Below the pieces are notes generated by a model, which saw nothing but the letters and a program-made list of their open reading frames with translations, ran no database searches and had not been told where the DNA came from. Made by a program: the position numbers and the translations under genes. From positions 71,204,767-71,268,766 of the forward strand of contig NC_063161.1 of NCBI RefSeq assembly GCF_023159225.1: a stretch of DNA of 64,000 nt, in the 5' to 3' direction. This document shows, one piece after another, positions 47,103 through 58,737 of this stretch (positions are counted from its first letter, which is position 1; every line of letters begins with the position of its first letter). This stretch comes from Perognathus longimembris pacificus. Its lineage: Eukaryota; Chordata; Mammalia; Rodentia; Heteromyidae.

Positions 47103-47826
47103 AGATTCTTTAAAAAAAAAAAACAAAAGCCTCTGTCTGGGGAAGCCCGCCTCCCGCTCCCACCTCCAGCCCCCAGCGTGCTCCAGTCTGGGCTCCACAG
47201 CCCACAGCCGGAGCTGACCGCAGTGCGGTGACCTCGCTCATTGGAAACCCGGCTGCCATCCGTGTCTGACACCCCAGGAAGGCGCCCTGTGCAGGCCGTG
47301 AAGGAAGGCGCCCTGGGACTCTAGGGATAGCGAGGGTGGCATGGAGTGTGAGGGCTGTGTGGGAGCCCCCCACCCATCCAACCTGGGACCCTGCGGAGCA
47401 TCTGTGAGCTTGGTCATGGGGGCACTAGAGCCCTGCCTGCCTAGCAATGATGGATACTAGAGTGGGGCTGGTGAGTGGCTTGGAGGCAGTGTAACTTCCC
47501 CATCAAGACGTGTGTGTGTGTGTGTGTGTGTGTGCGCGTGCATGTGTGCATGTGCACACCCTCACCATGCAAGAACTTTGCGCTCTCCACACCAGACTCG
47601 ATTCTGGCTCCTGCAGTTCCCAGCTGGCTTATCATGGCCATGGAGCAGGCAGGATGCCAGAGCTGCAGATGCCGCCTGCTTCACACCCGCTTCGTGCCCG
47701 CTCTTCCCTTCCTGCTCTGGGGAGGGCCTGGACTTCCTAGGTGAACTTTGACTTCAGAGATAGGGTGCTTTAGAGCCATGCCACCCCCTCCTCTGGACTT
47801 CAGAAAAGTACCTCCCTAAGTCTCCC
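47103..47826. other. Inverted-repeat spacer with GT repeat
   Basis: It is mostly unique sequence, with a short direct repeat of GGAAGGCGCCCTG (47278 and 47302) and a GT-rich microsatellite at 47508-47555. No gene is recognised. Confidence 0.45.
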
Positions 47827-47883
47827 CAGGCCCTCCTGAAGAGGGATGTGGGAGTCTGGCCTGAGCTTCTCTTAGGCCTTCCT
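47827..47883 (-). repeat. Right arm of the 57-bp inverted repeat
   Basis: CAGGCCCTCCTGAAGAGG to GGCCTTCCT is the exact reverse complement of 46665-46721. It is followed by a CCCT microsatellite. Confidence 0.95.
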
Positions 47884-47892
47884 GGCCCCTCT

Positions 47893-47961
47893 TCCTCCCT
47901 CCCTCCCTCCCTCCCTCCCTCCCTCTCTCCCTCCCTCCCTCCCTCCCTCCCTCCCTCCCTC
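47893..47961. repeat. CCCT microsatellite
   Basis: About 16 CCCT units contain one CTCT interruption. Confidence 0.95.
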
Positions 47962-48130
47962 TTCTTTTCCTTCCTGCATTCTCCTGTCCTTCTGTCTGTC
48001 TCTCCATCTCCCTTCCCCTCTTTCAGGTCTCACTGGGGTTGGGGGGACCCAGCCAGCCCTTCTGGACTGGGGAGATGAGTGGCTCCTGTATTTCATGGGG
48101 GAGCAGGCACAGGACCTCAATTCTAGGGAA

Positions 48131-48325
48131 GAAAGGACAGATGAATATGTTTTTGATACACTGTGTATTGTATATATGTCTAACTGATCTAGGGAAGGGA
48201 AAGAAAAACAGGGTGTAAGATATCACAAGAAATGTACACACTGCCCTATTATGTAACTGTACCCCTTTTGCACAATACCATGCCATTTTTTTTAATTAAT
48301 AAAAAAAAAGGAAAGGACAGATGAA
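48131..48325 (+). repeat. Short 5'-truncated L1 with perfect duplication
   Basis: The insert (48146-48310) ends in TATGTAACTGTACCCC, an AATAAA-type signal and poly(A), typical of an L1 3' end. GAAAGGACAGATGAA flanks it at 48131-48145 and 48311-48325. Confidence 0.8.
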
Positions 48326-48720
48326 AGCTCTCCAGTTCCCAGGTCTCTTCCTCTCCCCGGATACATAGACCTCTCTGGACAGCAGGACAGGTCTAGAGCT
48401 AGAGGGCCAGGCCACCCAGTGGGCTCCATGCCCAGGCCCCTGGCTGCCAGCCCTTCCTGAGTCTCCACATCCTGTTCTGTGCCCACAGGCCAGGCTGCCT
48501 TTCCCAGCCCGAGCTGTCAGCCCCAGGGTCCTTACAGAACGCCTGCAGCCCTGCCCTCTATCCATAGCACCACTTCTTGCGGCTCCTGACTCTCATGGGA
48601 TGGGTAGGATCCCCTCTTTTGGGAATTGAGGGGGGCAAGACAGCCATGGGGACTTGGGTGAGAGGAATGTCTGACCTTTCTCATCTTAGTTCTCACCCTT
48701 TCCCTTAAGAGCAGGGCTAG
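48326..48720. other. Unassigned intergenic sequence
   Basis: No gene or dispersed repeat is recognised. Confidence 0.35.
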
Positions 48721-48722
48721 GT

Positions 48723-48770
<48 letters not shown>

Positions 48771-48790
48771 ACACACATACACACACACAG
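48721..48790. repeat. CA microsatellite
   Basis: About 33 CA units contain two CATA interruptions. Confidence 0.95.
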
Positions 48791-48899
48791 AGTCCTGTGG
48801 CCAGACCTGGTCTCTTGACCTTGGAACGGAACTTGGAGCCAAAAATATACCTCTTTATAGCATACTCAGATTAGCAGATTAGCAGCAGAAAACATTTTT

Positions 48900-49360
48900 C
48901 TGCCCTTGACTTTTTCCCTGATAGCACTGGGTTTTTGAACTCAGGACCTTGTGCTTGCCAAGCAGGTACTTGACCCCTTAAGCCACGCCCCCACCCCTTT
49001 TTGCTTGAGTGATTTTTCAGAGTCTCGTGGACCTCAGTCTTTCTATCTATGTTTTCCTCACAGCTGGAATTATAAGCATGCACTGCCCTTCCCAGTTTGT
49101 GCCTATGTGTGGGGAGTTAGTACTAGGTCTGAAATCTAAGGACTGGGTGCTGTCACTGAAGAGTTTTTACACAAAGCTAATGTATTACTACTTGAGACAC
49201 AGCTCTAGTTCCAGATTTTTGTTTTTGTTTTTCATTTTTGGTGTTTAATTGGAGATAAAAGTCTCATGGACTTTCCTGCTCAGCCTGGCTTTCATCCTCA
49301 GATCCTCAGGTCCTCAGATCTCAGCCTCCTAGGATTACAGGTGTGAGCGCCAATTCCTGG
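48900..49360 (-). repeat. Reversed SINE remnants
   Basis: The segment 48905-48995 resembles a reversed ID unit (GTGCTTGCCAAGCAGGTACT). A reversed 7SL-like dimer lies at about 49125-49365. Confidence 0.65.
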
Positions 49361-49445
49361 CCATTGCTGCTGTTCTCACACCATGTAGTGCTCCAAGCTG
49401 AGGCTCTAATCAGCTTCTTGGTAGATTTGGAGCTGTATACGCCAG

Positions 49446-49447
49446 GA

Positions 49448-49483
<36 letters not shown>

Positions 49484-49506
49484 CACACACACACACACAC
49501 ACACAC
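49446..49506. repeat. Self-complementary GT-GA-CA microsatellite
   Basis: About 10 GT units, 7 GA units and 12 CA units follow one another without interruption. The GT and CA blocks are reverse complements, so the tract can fold with GA as the loop. Confidence 0.95.
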
Positions 49507-49554
49507 TTTGGGTAAATCAGCCCTCTGTGGCCATCTAGTAATCCACTAAGTAAT

Positions 49555-50045
49555 TCACTTTTTTTGGTGGTACCAGGACTTGAACTCAGTGCCTCCCTCT
49601 TGCTAGATTTGCATGTTCATGGCTATTGCTCTACCCTTAGAACCACGCCTCCAGCCTGGCTTTTTGCTGGTCAGTTGAAGGTGGAGTTTCACAGACTTTT
49701 CTGCCTTCAAATCTGGATCCTCCAGATCTCAGCCTCTTGAGTATGTAGGGCTAAAGGTATGTGCTACTGGCTCTTGTCTTATAATTCTGCTTTTGGTGTG
49801 TGTGTGTGTGTGTGTGTGTGTGTGCACGCACATGTGTGCCGGTCCTGGGTCTTGAACTCTAGGCCTCAACTCTGTCCCTTGAGCTTTTGTGTTCAAGGCT
49901 GGTGCTCTACCACTTGAGCCACAGCCATACTTTTTTTTCTGGTGAATTGAAGGTAAGAGTCTTACTGACTTTCCTGCCCCAATTGGCTTTGAACCATGAT
50001 CTTCATGTATCAGTCCCCTGAGTAGCTAGGATTACAGGTGTGTCC
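49555..50045 (-). repeat. Two reversed 7SL-like dimers with a GT repeat between
   Basis: The copies lie at 49560-49770 and 49835-50042. A GT microsatellite occupies 49795-49823. Confidence 0.75.
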
Positions 50046-50504
50046 GGCTTCTATTTTTATTATTATTATGATTAGCATCCATTAAGTAATTATTCTATTT
50101 TACTAGCGCTGTCCTCTGACTCTTGCTGTGATAATGTGGGCAGCATACCTTCCCATCCCAGCTCCTCCTCCCTCCCACCTGCTTTTATTATCTTGCTAAG
50201 TATTTACCTTTGTACTTGAAATATTTTAGTGCATTATTATGTACTTAATCAGCTTTCAAAGGTGAGAGAGGCAGCACTCTTAAATATCTTCCTAACTACT
50301 TTCCCTGCCCAACAAACAGTATTATTTTTATGCTATTAAGTTTGATAACATCTCCAATACATTACTTCCTCCTCCCCTCGATTGAACCCAGGGCCCTAAA
50401 GTGTGAGCCAGGTACTGGTGGCTCCTTAGCCCCCCCCCCCCCCAGAGCCTGGGAATGGGAGGGTCCTGGTTTCAGGCCAGTCTTGGGGGCAGAAAGATTC
50501 ACCA
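50046..50504. other. A/T-rich unassigned sequence with a C14 run
   Basis: No gene is recognised. A homopolymer C run occupies about 50431-50444. Confidence 0.35.
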
Positions 50505-50506
50505 GA

Positions 50507-50556
<50 letters not shown>

Positions 50557-50795
50557 CTCCTGGGGTTTGAGCTCAGTCAGAGCCAGGGTGCTGTCCCCGA
50601 GGGGATTTTTGCTCAAGATTGGTGCTCTATCACTTGAGCCATCGCTCCACTTCTGGCCTTTTGGTGCTTAAGGAAGTGGAAATAAGAGTCTAATGGACTT
50701 TCCTGCCTGAGCTGGCTTTGAACCACGAGCCTCAGGTCTCAGTCTCCAGAGTCATTAAGATGACAAGCGAGAGCACCGGCACCCAACTTTTATTT
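50505..50795 (-). repeat. GT repeat and reversed 7SL-like dimer
   Basis: About 20 GT units (50512-50552) are fused to a reversed dimer (TGGGGTTTGAGCTCAGTCAG ... CAGTCTCCAGAGTC). Confidence 0.75.
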
Positions 50796-51059
50796 ATTCA
50801 TCAAACAAACGTTTGCTCCACCGTACCAGGTGGCCACCACGGGAGCAGAGGCACAGAAGGCGGGCACTCAGGAGGGACGGGACGGGCGGCTCTGGTCCGT
50901 TCAGTGTCTTCACGTCACCACGCTGAGTGCGCCAGGAACAGCGAGACAAGAAACTGCAGGTGGGACATGGGGAAGGGGCTGGGTAACAAGAACAGGCCAG
51001 CTGTACTGCACCCCCACCGCCAGCTTTTCATTGTGCTGAAATATACACATCACAACACT
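50796..51059. other. Unassigned sequence
   Basis: A stretch beginning TTATTTATTCATCAAACAAA faintly recalls old mammalian interspersed repeats, but it is too diverged to name. Confidence 0.3.
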
Positions 51060-51225
51060 TAATATCTCAAGCTTTTTTCCCCCCTATTGCCTCAGGGCTT
51101 AGGTGCTGTATTGGAGTTAAGAGATTCACGGACTTCCTTATGTGGGCTGGCTTCAAACCACGATCCTCAGATCTCAGCCTCCTGATATGGCTAGGATTAC
51201 AGGTGTGAGCCACAGTGCCTGGCTG
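51060..51225 (-). repeat. Partial reversed 7SL-like dimer
   Basis: The right half is mostly missing; GATCCTCAGATCTCAGCCTC and CAGGTGTGAGCCACAGTGCC remain. Confidence 0.75.
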
Positions 51226-51321
51226 GCTTTATAATTTTCAGTCTACCATTCCTTAGCATGGATTCCATTCCAATGATTGGGCAACCACCATGCAACTTTT
51301 TACTCTGACAAAACTGGAACT

Positions 51322-51510
51322 CAGGCTGGGAATGTGGCTTGCCTAGCATGCATGAAGCCCTGGGTTCGATTCCTCAGCACTGCATACACAGAAAAAGCCA
51401 GACGTGGTGCTGTGGCTCAAGTGGTAGAGTGCTAACCTTGAGGACAGAGAAGCTCAGGCACAGTGCACAGGCCCTGAGTTCAAGCCCCAGGACTAGCAAC
51501 AAAAACCTGA
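51322..51510 (+). repeat. ID-Geo SINE, forward
   Basis: CAGGCTGGGAATGTGGCTTG, GGGTTCGATTCCTCAGCACT and GAGTTCAAGCCCCAGGACTA mark the copy. Part of the A-box region is deleted. Confidence 0.85.
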
Positions 51511-51724
51511 AGCTCTCCACTCATTAAACAGTGACTACAGCCCCCCCACCCCCATAACAATAATGTTGCTGTTTATGATTCTCAGTACTCCAGGAGACAG
51601 CTCATGTTAGTGGAATCCTTCAGTGTTTGTCTTCTCACAACTTTGCCACGTCATTTGGCAACATGACCTCGAGGTTCACTGGAATTTGAGCATGCATCAG
51701 AATTCCCCACCTTTTTTTTTTTTT
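51511..51724. other. Unassigned sequence
   Basis: No gene or repeat is recognised. Confidence 0.3.
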
Positions 51725-51952
51725 TTTTGTAGTTTGTGGGGCTTGAACTCAGGGCCTGAATGCTGTCCCTGGGCTTTTTTACTCAAGGCTTGTGCTCTAC
51801 CACTTTGAGCCACAGAGCCACTTCCGGTTTTCTGGTGATTAATTGGGGGCAGCATCTCACAGACTTAACTTCCCAGGCTAGCTTTGAACTGGGATCCTCC
51901 GATTTCCTGAGTAGATAGGATTACAGGTGTGAGCCACCAGCACCCAGCTGCT
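51725..51952 (-). repeat. Dimeric SINE, reverse
   Basis: GTGGGGCTTGAACTCAGGGC ... GTGTGAGCCACCAGCACCCA shows a complete reversed 7SL-like dimer. Confidence 0.85.
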
Positions 51953-52134
51953 TCCCTCTTGGTTTTCCCTCTTTCCCCTCCCCTCTCCTCTCTCTTTTTC
52001 TTTTTTTCTTTCTAGCGATATAGGCCAGGGTGTCTCTAGACACACATTTCCCAGGGAGCTGGGACTGCATGTGTGTGCTACACTGCTGGACAATTACACA
52101 CTTTTGATTAAAAAAACAAAACAAAACCAAACAA

Positions 52135-52291
52135 ACCCTTTTTGGGCTCTGCCCAATGCTACTACTTCTGGCTTTTTCTGAATAATTTATTGGAGATAAG
52201 ACTTTCATGCCTAGGCTGGCTTGGAACTGCGATCCTCAGATCTCAGCCTTCTGAGTAGCTAGGATGACAGGTGTGAGCCACTAGTGCCCAG
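52135..52291 (-). repeat. Partial reversed 7SL-like dimer next to the RPL31 insertion
   Basis: It ends GCCACTAGTGCCCAG directly before the left copy of the 17-bp target duplication of the next element. Confidence 0.75.
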
Positions 52292-52908
<617 letters not shown>

Positions 52909-53587
52909 AAAGAAGCCACTTAAGCAACCAGGAAACACTACCAGCAACAAAAAGAAAAATAAAGAAGACAACAACAACAGAAACCAAGAGTTTAGAAGCT
53001 GCAACTCCATAATGAACAGAAAGTGAAAATACATAAATATCAGAGACTGGTAGCTCTGGGTCTCAGCCACCCAGCTCTGAGCCTCAGTTCCCCTCCTTTG
53101 GCCAAAGCCTCTTGCTTGGTTCTGTGAGTTCTATTGCTCAGGTAGTGACCCCCCATCACCCCCCAGATATGCTGGATTGGGCAGGCTGCTCTCTACAGGA
53201 CTTGGGCTCTCAGTAGAAGTTGGAGTCATAGAGGGGGAAAAAATCAATAGCAGAGAAAATTAGGACCAAGTTTCCCCCCGTGCGATTTTTCTGTGCCAGA
53301 CCTTAGGGGGGCAAAAATCTACATAATCACTAAAAAGAAAAAAAAAACCCAAACACCAAAACAAAGCCAAGCAAGCCTTCTTGGAGTTTTTATTCCCCAG
53401 CCTCATAAATCTATAAATGATGCTATTAATGACTGTAGCTTAATGAGGACATTTGTTTTCTTATTTACATTTACAAGGTTATTAACCCTCATTAGAAGCC
53501 TGGCAAAGCAGTGTGCCAGTGCTTAACCTGCCCCAAGCCCCTCCCCGGGGAAGCCTGAGACGCTGCTCAGAAATGCCAGGGTTATTT
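52909..53587. other. Unassigned, moderately A-rich sequence
   Basis: No gene or SINE is recognised. An A run followed by an ACCC/AAAC-rich stretch lies near 53337-53365, and A/T-rich unique sequence lies at 53395-53500. Confidence 0.35.
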
Positions 53588-53825
53588 AAGTCAAGAACAG
53601 CCAGGTGCTGGTGGCTCACACCTGTAATCCCAGCTACTTAGGAGTCTTGAGATTGGAGGACTGAGGTTCCAAGCCAGCCCAGGCAGAAACAGCAGTGAAA
53701 TTTAGCTCCAATTAGCCAGGAAAAAGCCAGAAGTGGCTCAAATGGTAGAGCTCCAGCATTGAGCAAAAAAAGCTATGCAGAAGCCTTAAGGTCCTGAGTT
53801 CAAGTCCCAGTATTGGAAAAAGAAA
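53588..53825 (+). repeat. Dimeric SINE, 7SL-like left half, forward
   Basis: CAGGTGCTGGTGGCTCACAC, CTCCAATTAGCCAGGAAAAA and GAGTTCAAGTCCCAGTATTG mark the copy. Confidence 0.85.
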
Positions 53826-54059
53826 AATGGCAAGAACAGATTTTACTGAAAAACTACCCTGGGATCTTACTGTCCTGAAGTTTGGCTCATAAGCAGTTAA
53901 GTTCATTCTAGTTTTATCCTTATGTATGTATAAAATAAGAAAGCAGGGAGAGAGACAGAGAGAGAGACAGAGAGAGTGGGAGAATGAATTAGCTTTGTTC
54001 TGAGAAACCGAACTTCACCTGGGACAAATCTCACATGGAAACAGTTTGAAAGTGCACTC
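53826..54059. other. Unassigned sequence with a GA-rich tract
   Basis: A GAGA/CAGAGA stretch lies at 53947-53975; nothing else is recognised. Confidence 0.35.
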
Positions 54060-54415
54060 ACTTAGCTTGCTTGCTTGCTTAGCACAACTGGTGTTCTACC
54101 ATTTGAACCACACCTCCAGTGCTGCTTTTTGCTTTTTATTTTTGGAGATGAAAAGTCTCTAGGAGGGCTGGGGATATGGCCTAGTGGCAAGAGTGCTTGC
54201 CTCGTATACATAAGGCCCTGGGTTCGGTTCCCCAGCACCACATATACAGAAAATGGCCAGAAGTGGTGCTGTGGCTCAAGTGGCAGAGTGCTAGCCTTGA
54301 GCAAGAAGAAGCCATGGACAGTGCTCAGGCCCTGAGTCCAAGCCCCAGGACTGGCCAAAAAAAAAATTAAAAAAAAAAAAAAAGAAAAGTCTCTAGGACT
54401 TTTCTACCTGCACTG
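54060..54415. repeat. Forward ID-Geo inserted in a reversed dimer remnant
   Basis: The ID-Geo spans about 54167-54375 with a long A tail. It interrupts a reversed copy at GAAAAGTCTCTAGGA, repeated on the far side as GAAAAGTCTCTAGGA. Confidence 0.8.
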
Positions 54416-54479
54416 GTAGAAAATTGTGCCGCAATTCTTTGGATTTCACCTTCCTGACTAGCTAGAACTACAAGTGTGG

Positions 54480-55115
54480 TCATTTCTCTTCCTCCTTCTC
54501 CCTCTTCCTCCTCTTTTTCCTCTTATTCCTTCTTTGCTCTTTCCCTCCTCCCCTTCTCCTCCCCCTGCTTGGATTCATTGATGGTACAGAAGGTTCCAGA
54601 TAGCCATCCAGTCTATTTGAACAAAGTCACCCCTCTGTTCTATTCCCTTAACCCCGTCTTCCTTCCCTTTGGAAATTAATCTTTACTCCTTATTTCCTGT
54701 TTTACACTCAAGCACAATTTTTTTTGTTTGATAAATTTATAAATTAATACATAAATTATAATAAATTTTAAATTTATATTTATATAAATTATAATATATT
54801 AGCACTCTACCACTAAGCCACATTCCCAGCCCCGTTGCTATTTTTCAAGATTGTTGTCAACCTTGATTCTGCATGTGAGTGAAAACGTGACATTTGGCTT
54901 TTTCAGCCTGGCTCCTTGCACTCAACATGGTGATCCCCACTTCCATCCATTTTCCTGAAAATGGCATAATTCCACTCCTCCTTCTGTCTGAGCAGTACTC
55001 CACTGTATGTGTATATACCTACATACACATGTGTGTGTGCCACACTTCCTGTATCTAGGCTGGAGGCTGGATCTGCAGCTGGGCTATGGTGTGTTTCTTG
55101 AACACAGGGGAGGGT
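54480..55115 (-). repeat. Reversed L1 fragments with an A/T-rich middle
   Basis: The segment 54480-54700 is C/T-rich like a reversed L1 3' region. At 54865-55110, CCACTTCCATCCATTTTCCT and GAGCAGTACTCCACTGTATG are a reversed L1 body segment. Between them lies A/T-rich sequence and the end of an ID-Geo copy (54800-54834). Confidence 0.6.
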
Positions 55116-55149
55116 GTGGAGTGGGGTTGCCATGTTCAAGTATTTCTTA

Positions 55150-55600
55150 GTTGACCCCAGCATTCCTGGGCTTGAACTTAGGGCCTGGTCACTGTTCCTG
55201 AGCTTTTTTTTGGTCAAGGCTGGTGCTCTGCCACTTTAGCATCAGTTCCACTTCACTTCTGGCTTTTTTTTTTTGCCAGTCCTGGGGCTTGGACTCAGGG
55301 CCTGAGCACTGTCCCTGGCATCTTCCCACTCAAGGCTAGCACTCCGCCACTTGAGCCACAGCGCCGCTTCTGGCCGTTTTCTGTATATGTGGTGCTGGGG
55401 AATCGAACCTAGGGCCTCGTGTATACGAGGCAGGCACTCTTGCCACTAGGCCGTATCCCCAGCCCCACTTCTGGCTTTTTGGTGGTTCCTTTGGTGGTTC
55501 TCCTGGACTTTCCTGCCTGGGCTGGCTTTGAACCATGATCCTCAGATCTCAGCCTCCTGAGAGGCTAGGATGACAGGCGTGAGCCGCCAGTGCCTGGCTC
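55150..55600 (-). repeat. 7SL-like dimer with inserted young ID-Geo
   Basis: The inner reversed ID-Geo is 55268-55465, with CACTTCTGGCTTTT at 55254-55267 and 55466-55479. The outer reversed dimer ends near 55600. Confidence 0.88.
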
Positions 55601-56509
55601 CGCTCACCTTTTTAAAGCGGCTCAACCCATCTCCACTGGCCGGCTGGGCAGGGGCGATCAGTCCTCAGCCCACCATGGTCCTTTCCACTTGCATGTAAAC
55701 GGAGTCTTTGCTAAGTAGCTAGGAGGAGCCATTCCTTTATTGTAGTTCCTTTCCATGGTTAGACGTCTGTTTTCAGCTATGAAAATGACTGTGTTACTCT
55801 GGAAGCCGTCAGGCTGGTGGGGGGGGGGCTGGCGTAGTGGTCACAGCTGGGTCGAGGGACTGGAGGGATGTGAGGAGGTGCAGCCCCCCCCCCCCCCCCG
55901 CAGAGGGACTGAAAGTAAAGGAGGAAGCATGCCAGCCTGCCTGTGCCCAGTCCTCCGGTGCTCTAGCCTGCTGCCCACTCTGCCCCAGACTTTGCCAGCC
56001 CTGCCACGGGGCCATATGGCTCCCCCACCCCTCCAGCCTCCTGTGGGTACGCAAGGGCCCCCCCACTGGGATCACAGGTGAGGGGAGCATGGAGAAGGGA
56101 GCACCTCCACCGAGTGGGGGAGGTTCTGGCTCTGAGGCTTATGGAGGAAAGCAGGGAAGAAAGGCATCCGGCTCTGCTACAGCTGTGTCTCTGGGACTGG
56201 GGCTGAGGGCAGGGGTGGGGTGGGGAGGGCTGGGCTGGGCTCAGAGACAGAGCCCCTGCCAGGAGCATAAAGAACCCTGGGGTTGCTGCCCAGAACACTC
56301 AAAATCAAAACAAGAACCAGAGACCTAACTCAGACACCCTACATTCCTCCAAACTTCTCTCCTCTATTACCCCAAATCCGAGGTCCTCAACCCCCTTTCT
56401 GTAAAGGGGGTGAATGGCGTCTAAAGAATAGAGAGGTTAATGTGCATAAGTGGATTGATTCTGGGATCCCAACAGAACCCCTGACATGAAATTTGCTTTT
56501 TCTGTTTTT
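55601..56509. other. SINE-free intergenic segment with a C run
   Basis: About 900 bases without dispersed repeats include a C run of about 17 (55882-55898). Open frames occur on both strands, but no splice-bounded or recognisable coding sequence is seen. Confidence 0.4.
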
Positions 56510-56745
56510 TATTTTTGTCAGTCCTGGGACTTGAACCTGGGGCCTGGGCACTGTTCCTGACCCTTTGCACTCAAGGCTGCTGCTCTACCACTGGAGCCAG
56601 TGTCACTTCCGGTGTTCTGGTGGCTCATTGGAGATAAGTCCCATGGTTGGTCTCTCTGGCTCTGGGCTGGCTTCAGATCTTGAGCCTCCGATCTCAGCCT
56701 CCTGAGTGGCTGGTATGACAGGCGTGAGTGCAGGTGCTGGGTTAC
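56510..56745 (-). repeat. Dimeric SINE, 7SL-like left half, reverse
   Basis: GTCAGTCCTGGGACTTGAAC ... CAGCCTCCTGAGTGGCTGGT shows a complete reversed copy. Confidence 0.85.
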
Positions 56746-57194
56746 CTCCACGTGTCTCTGCTCCCCAGGCTTCCACCTGGCCCCCACCCTGGCCATGTCT
56801 GGTCCTCAGGTGCCCCAAGGGGAAGGGGGATCAGAGAAGAGCCCTCCCTCCCTTCACCTCATCCTCCTACCCCGCCCCTCCACCCTCTCCTGCATCTCCC
56901 TACTTGCTCCCTGCGGTCACCCCACCCTGATCTGCGAGCCCCTCTGTGTCTACAGCCCTCTCTCTCCTATGCTTGGAAGCCGAGCTTGGCAGACAGCAGA
57001 GTGGTCTGGTGCCATGCTCCATGCCAACAAGATGGAGCATTCACTGTGTCAGAAACTGTCTGCGGGTGCCTGGCCCAGGGCCTCTCCAGGCTTGTGTGGA
57101 GACACAGCAATGTATGCACGGTCCACCTGGAACTGTCCTGTGAAGAGCCAAGGCAGGGTGACAGAGGGGTGGGGTGCACACATGTGGGTGTAAG
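56746..57194. other. Unassigned intergenic sequence
   Basis: It is C-rich at 56840-56940. No gene is recognised. Confidence 0.35.
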
Positions 57195-57290
57195 TGTGTG
57201 TGGGTGCTTGTGCAGAATTGTCACAACAAAATCCCCTTGTACAACTAGTGTATGCTAATAAAATATCTTTTTTTTTTTTAAAAGAAACAG
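57195..57290 (+). repeat. L1 3'-end fragment
   Basis: AAATCCCCTTGTACAACTAG, TGCTAATAAAAT and a following T/A tract resemble the terminal part of an L1. Confidence 0.5.
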
Positions 57291-57309
57291 TTCTCACCTT
57301 TCTTCTTTT

Positions 57310-57970
57310 TATGCCTGTCTGTCTGTCTGTTTTGGGGCTTGACAGGGCCTGGGCACTGTCTCTGAGCAACTTCACTCAAGGCTAGCTCTCTACCACTGGA
57401 GCCACAGTGCCACTTCCAGTTTTCTGGTGGTTCACTGGAGATAAGAGTCTCACAGATTTTCCTGCCCAGGCTGGCTTTGAACCTCAGATCTCAGCCTCCT
57501 GAGTAGCTGGGATGACAGCTTGAGCTGCCAGCGCAGCTCACCTTTTTTCTATTTATCCCAAATGGCTTGAAGAAAGTGGGGCCTTTCTCCAGGGGCAGAA
57601 AGCACCCCGTGGGTCATGTCTGTGCGAGCGCTGGGCACATTCTTTCGGCAGGTCTGAGAGCGGCTAGGGGTGTCTCCAGCAGCAGTTGAGGGTCCCTTGC
57701 CTCCTCCTTTGGGAGTTTAGGGTTGAAGCTTTTTTCTTTGTGCTGGGACTTGAACTTAGGGATTTGAATTCTTGCTAGGCTTTCTTTCTTTTTTACCCTC
57801 AAGAGTAGTGCTCTACCACTTTGGGCCACAGCACCATTTCCAGCTTTTTGGTGGTTTATTGGAGATAAGAGTCTCACAGACTCTCCTGCCCAGGCTGGCT
57901 TTGAACTGTGACCCTCAGATCTCAGCCTGTTGAGTGGCTGGGATGACAGGCGGGAGCCACTGATGCTGGG
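57310..57970 (-). repeat. Two reversed 7SL-like dimers
   Basis: The copies lie at about 57325-57545 and 57735-57970, separated by about 190 bases of unassigned sequence. Confidence 0.8.
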
Positions 57971-58642
57971 CCCCAAGCCTTTATGAAGCACGTTCTCCCA
58001 TGGGGGGCTGTCTGTGGGCACAGGGACCCCCTGCTGCCAGGGTGGGGTGTGGGTCCTGCAGGCCTGGTTGGGAAGGTTGGGAATAGCTGGCCGGATGGCT
58101 GTGTGGGTAGGGACGTGGGAGGGGCCCGGACCTTTGTCCTGGGCAGGGACTGGCACACGGCCTTCCGTCACCTCTGGCTCTGGCCAGGGCTGGATAGCAG
58201 GCCATAAAGTCTGAGGTGTGAGTGGACACCCCATCTGACGGGAAACGCGAGTACCCCACCTGGCAGGAAAGCACTGGAAATTTTACACAGATCACTCTGG
58301 GGTGGGCAGAGGAGAAGAAAAGGGGTGATGGGTTTCTCCTTGCTCCCCATGCCCGGGACCTGCTGCCTGTGGTCCTCCCACCCACCTTGGGGTCTTGATA
58401 CCCCTCCTCTATCCCTGGCTTTTCCGGGCCCCACCTACCCAGAGCCTCACCCTCTCATCTTGCCCCACCCACTCAGGGCCTGACTTCCAATGGCCCACGG
58501 CTGGCTGGGGCGGGAGATGGGGAGGAGGGTGGACCTGGCTGCCCTTTGGCCAACTGTCTGTGGTCCTGGTCACTGCGCCCCCACCTTGGGCCATCCCTTC
58601 CCCCCCCCCCGTACTTCCCCAAAGCAAAGGTCTCCGGGGTCC
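57971..58642. other. Upstream region of the mucin-like first exon
   Basis: No SINE is recognised in this 670-base stretch, which leads into the TATA box. It probably includes proximal regulatory sequence. Confidence 0.4.
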
Positions 58643-58650
58643 TTTATATA
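58643..58650 (+). promoter_or_regulatory. TATA box upstream of the mucin-like exon
   Basis: TTTATATA, followed by GCAGCC, lies about 90 bases before the start codon at 58738. It predicts transcription starting near 58675. It is the only clear TATA box found next to a start codon in this window. Confidence 0.65.
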
Positions 58651-58737
58651 GCAGCCTGCTCCCCTGGGAGGCCCAGACTCGTGGCGCCCTTCTGGGAGAG
58701 GGCAGACCCTCGTGACAGGGGCCCACACCCCCAGGAG

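Noticed and set aside
47816..48120. Gly-Arg-Glu repeat protein on the minus strand
   Set aside because: It is a translation of the CCCT microsatellite.
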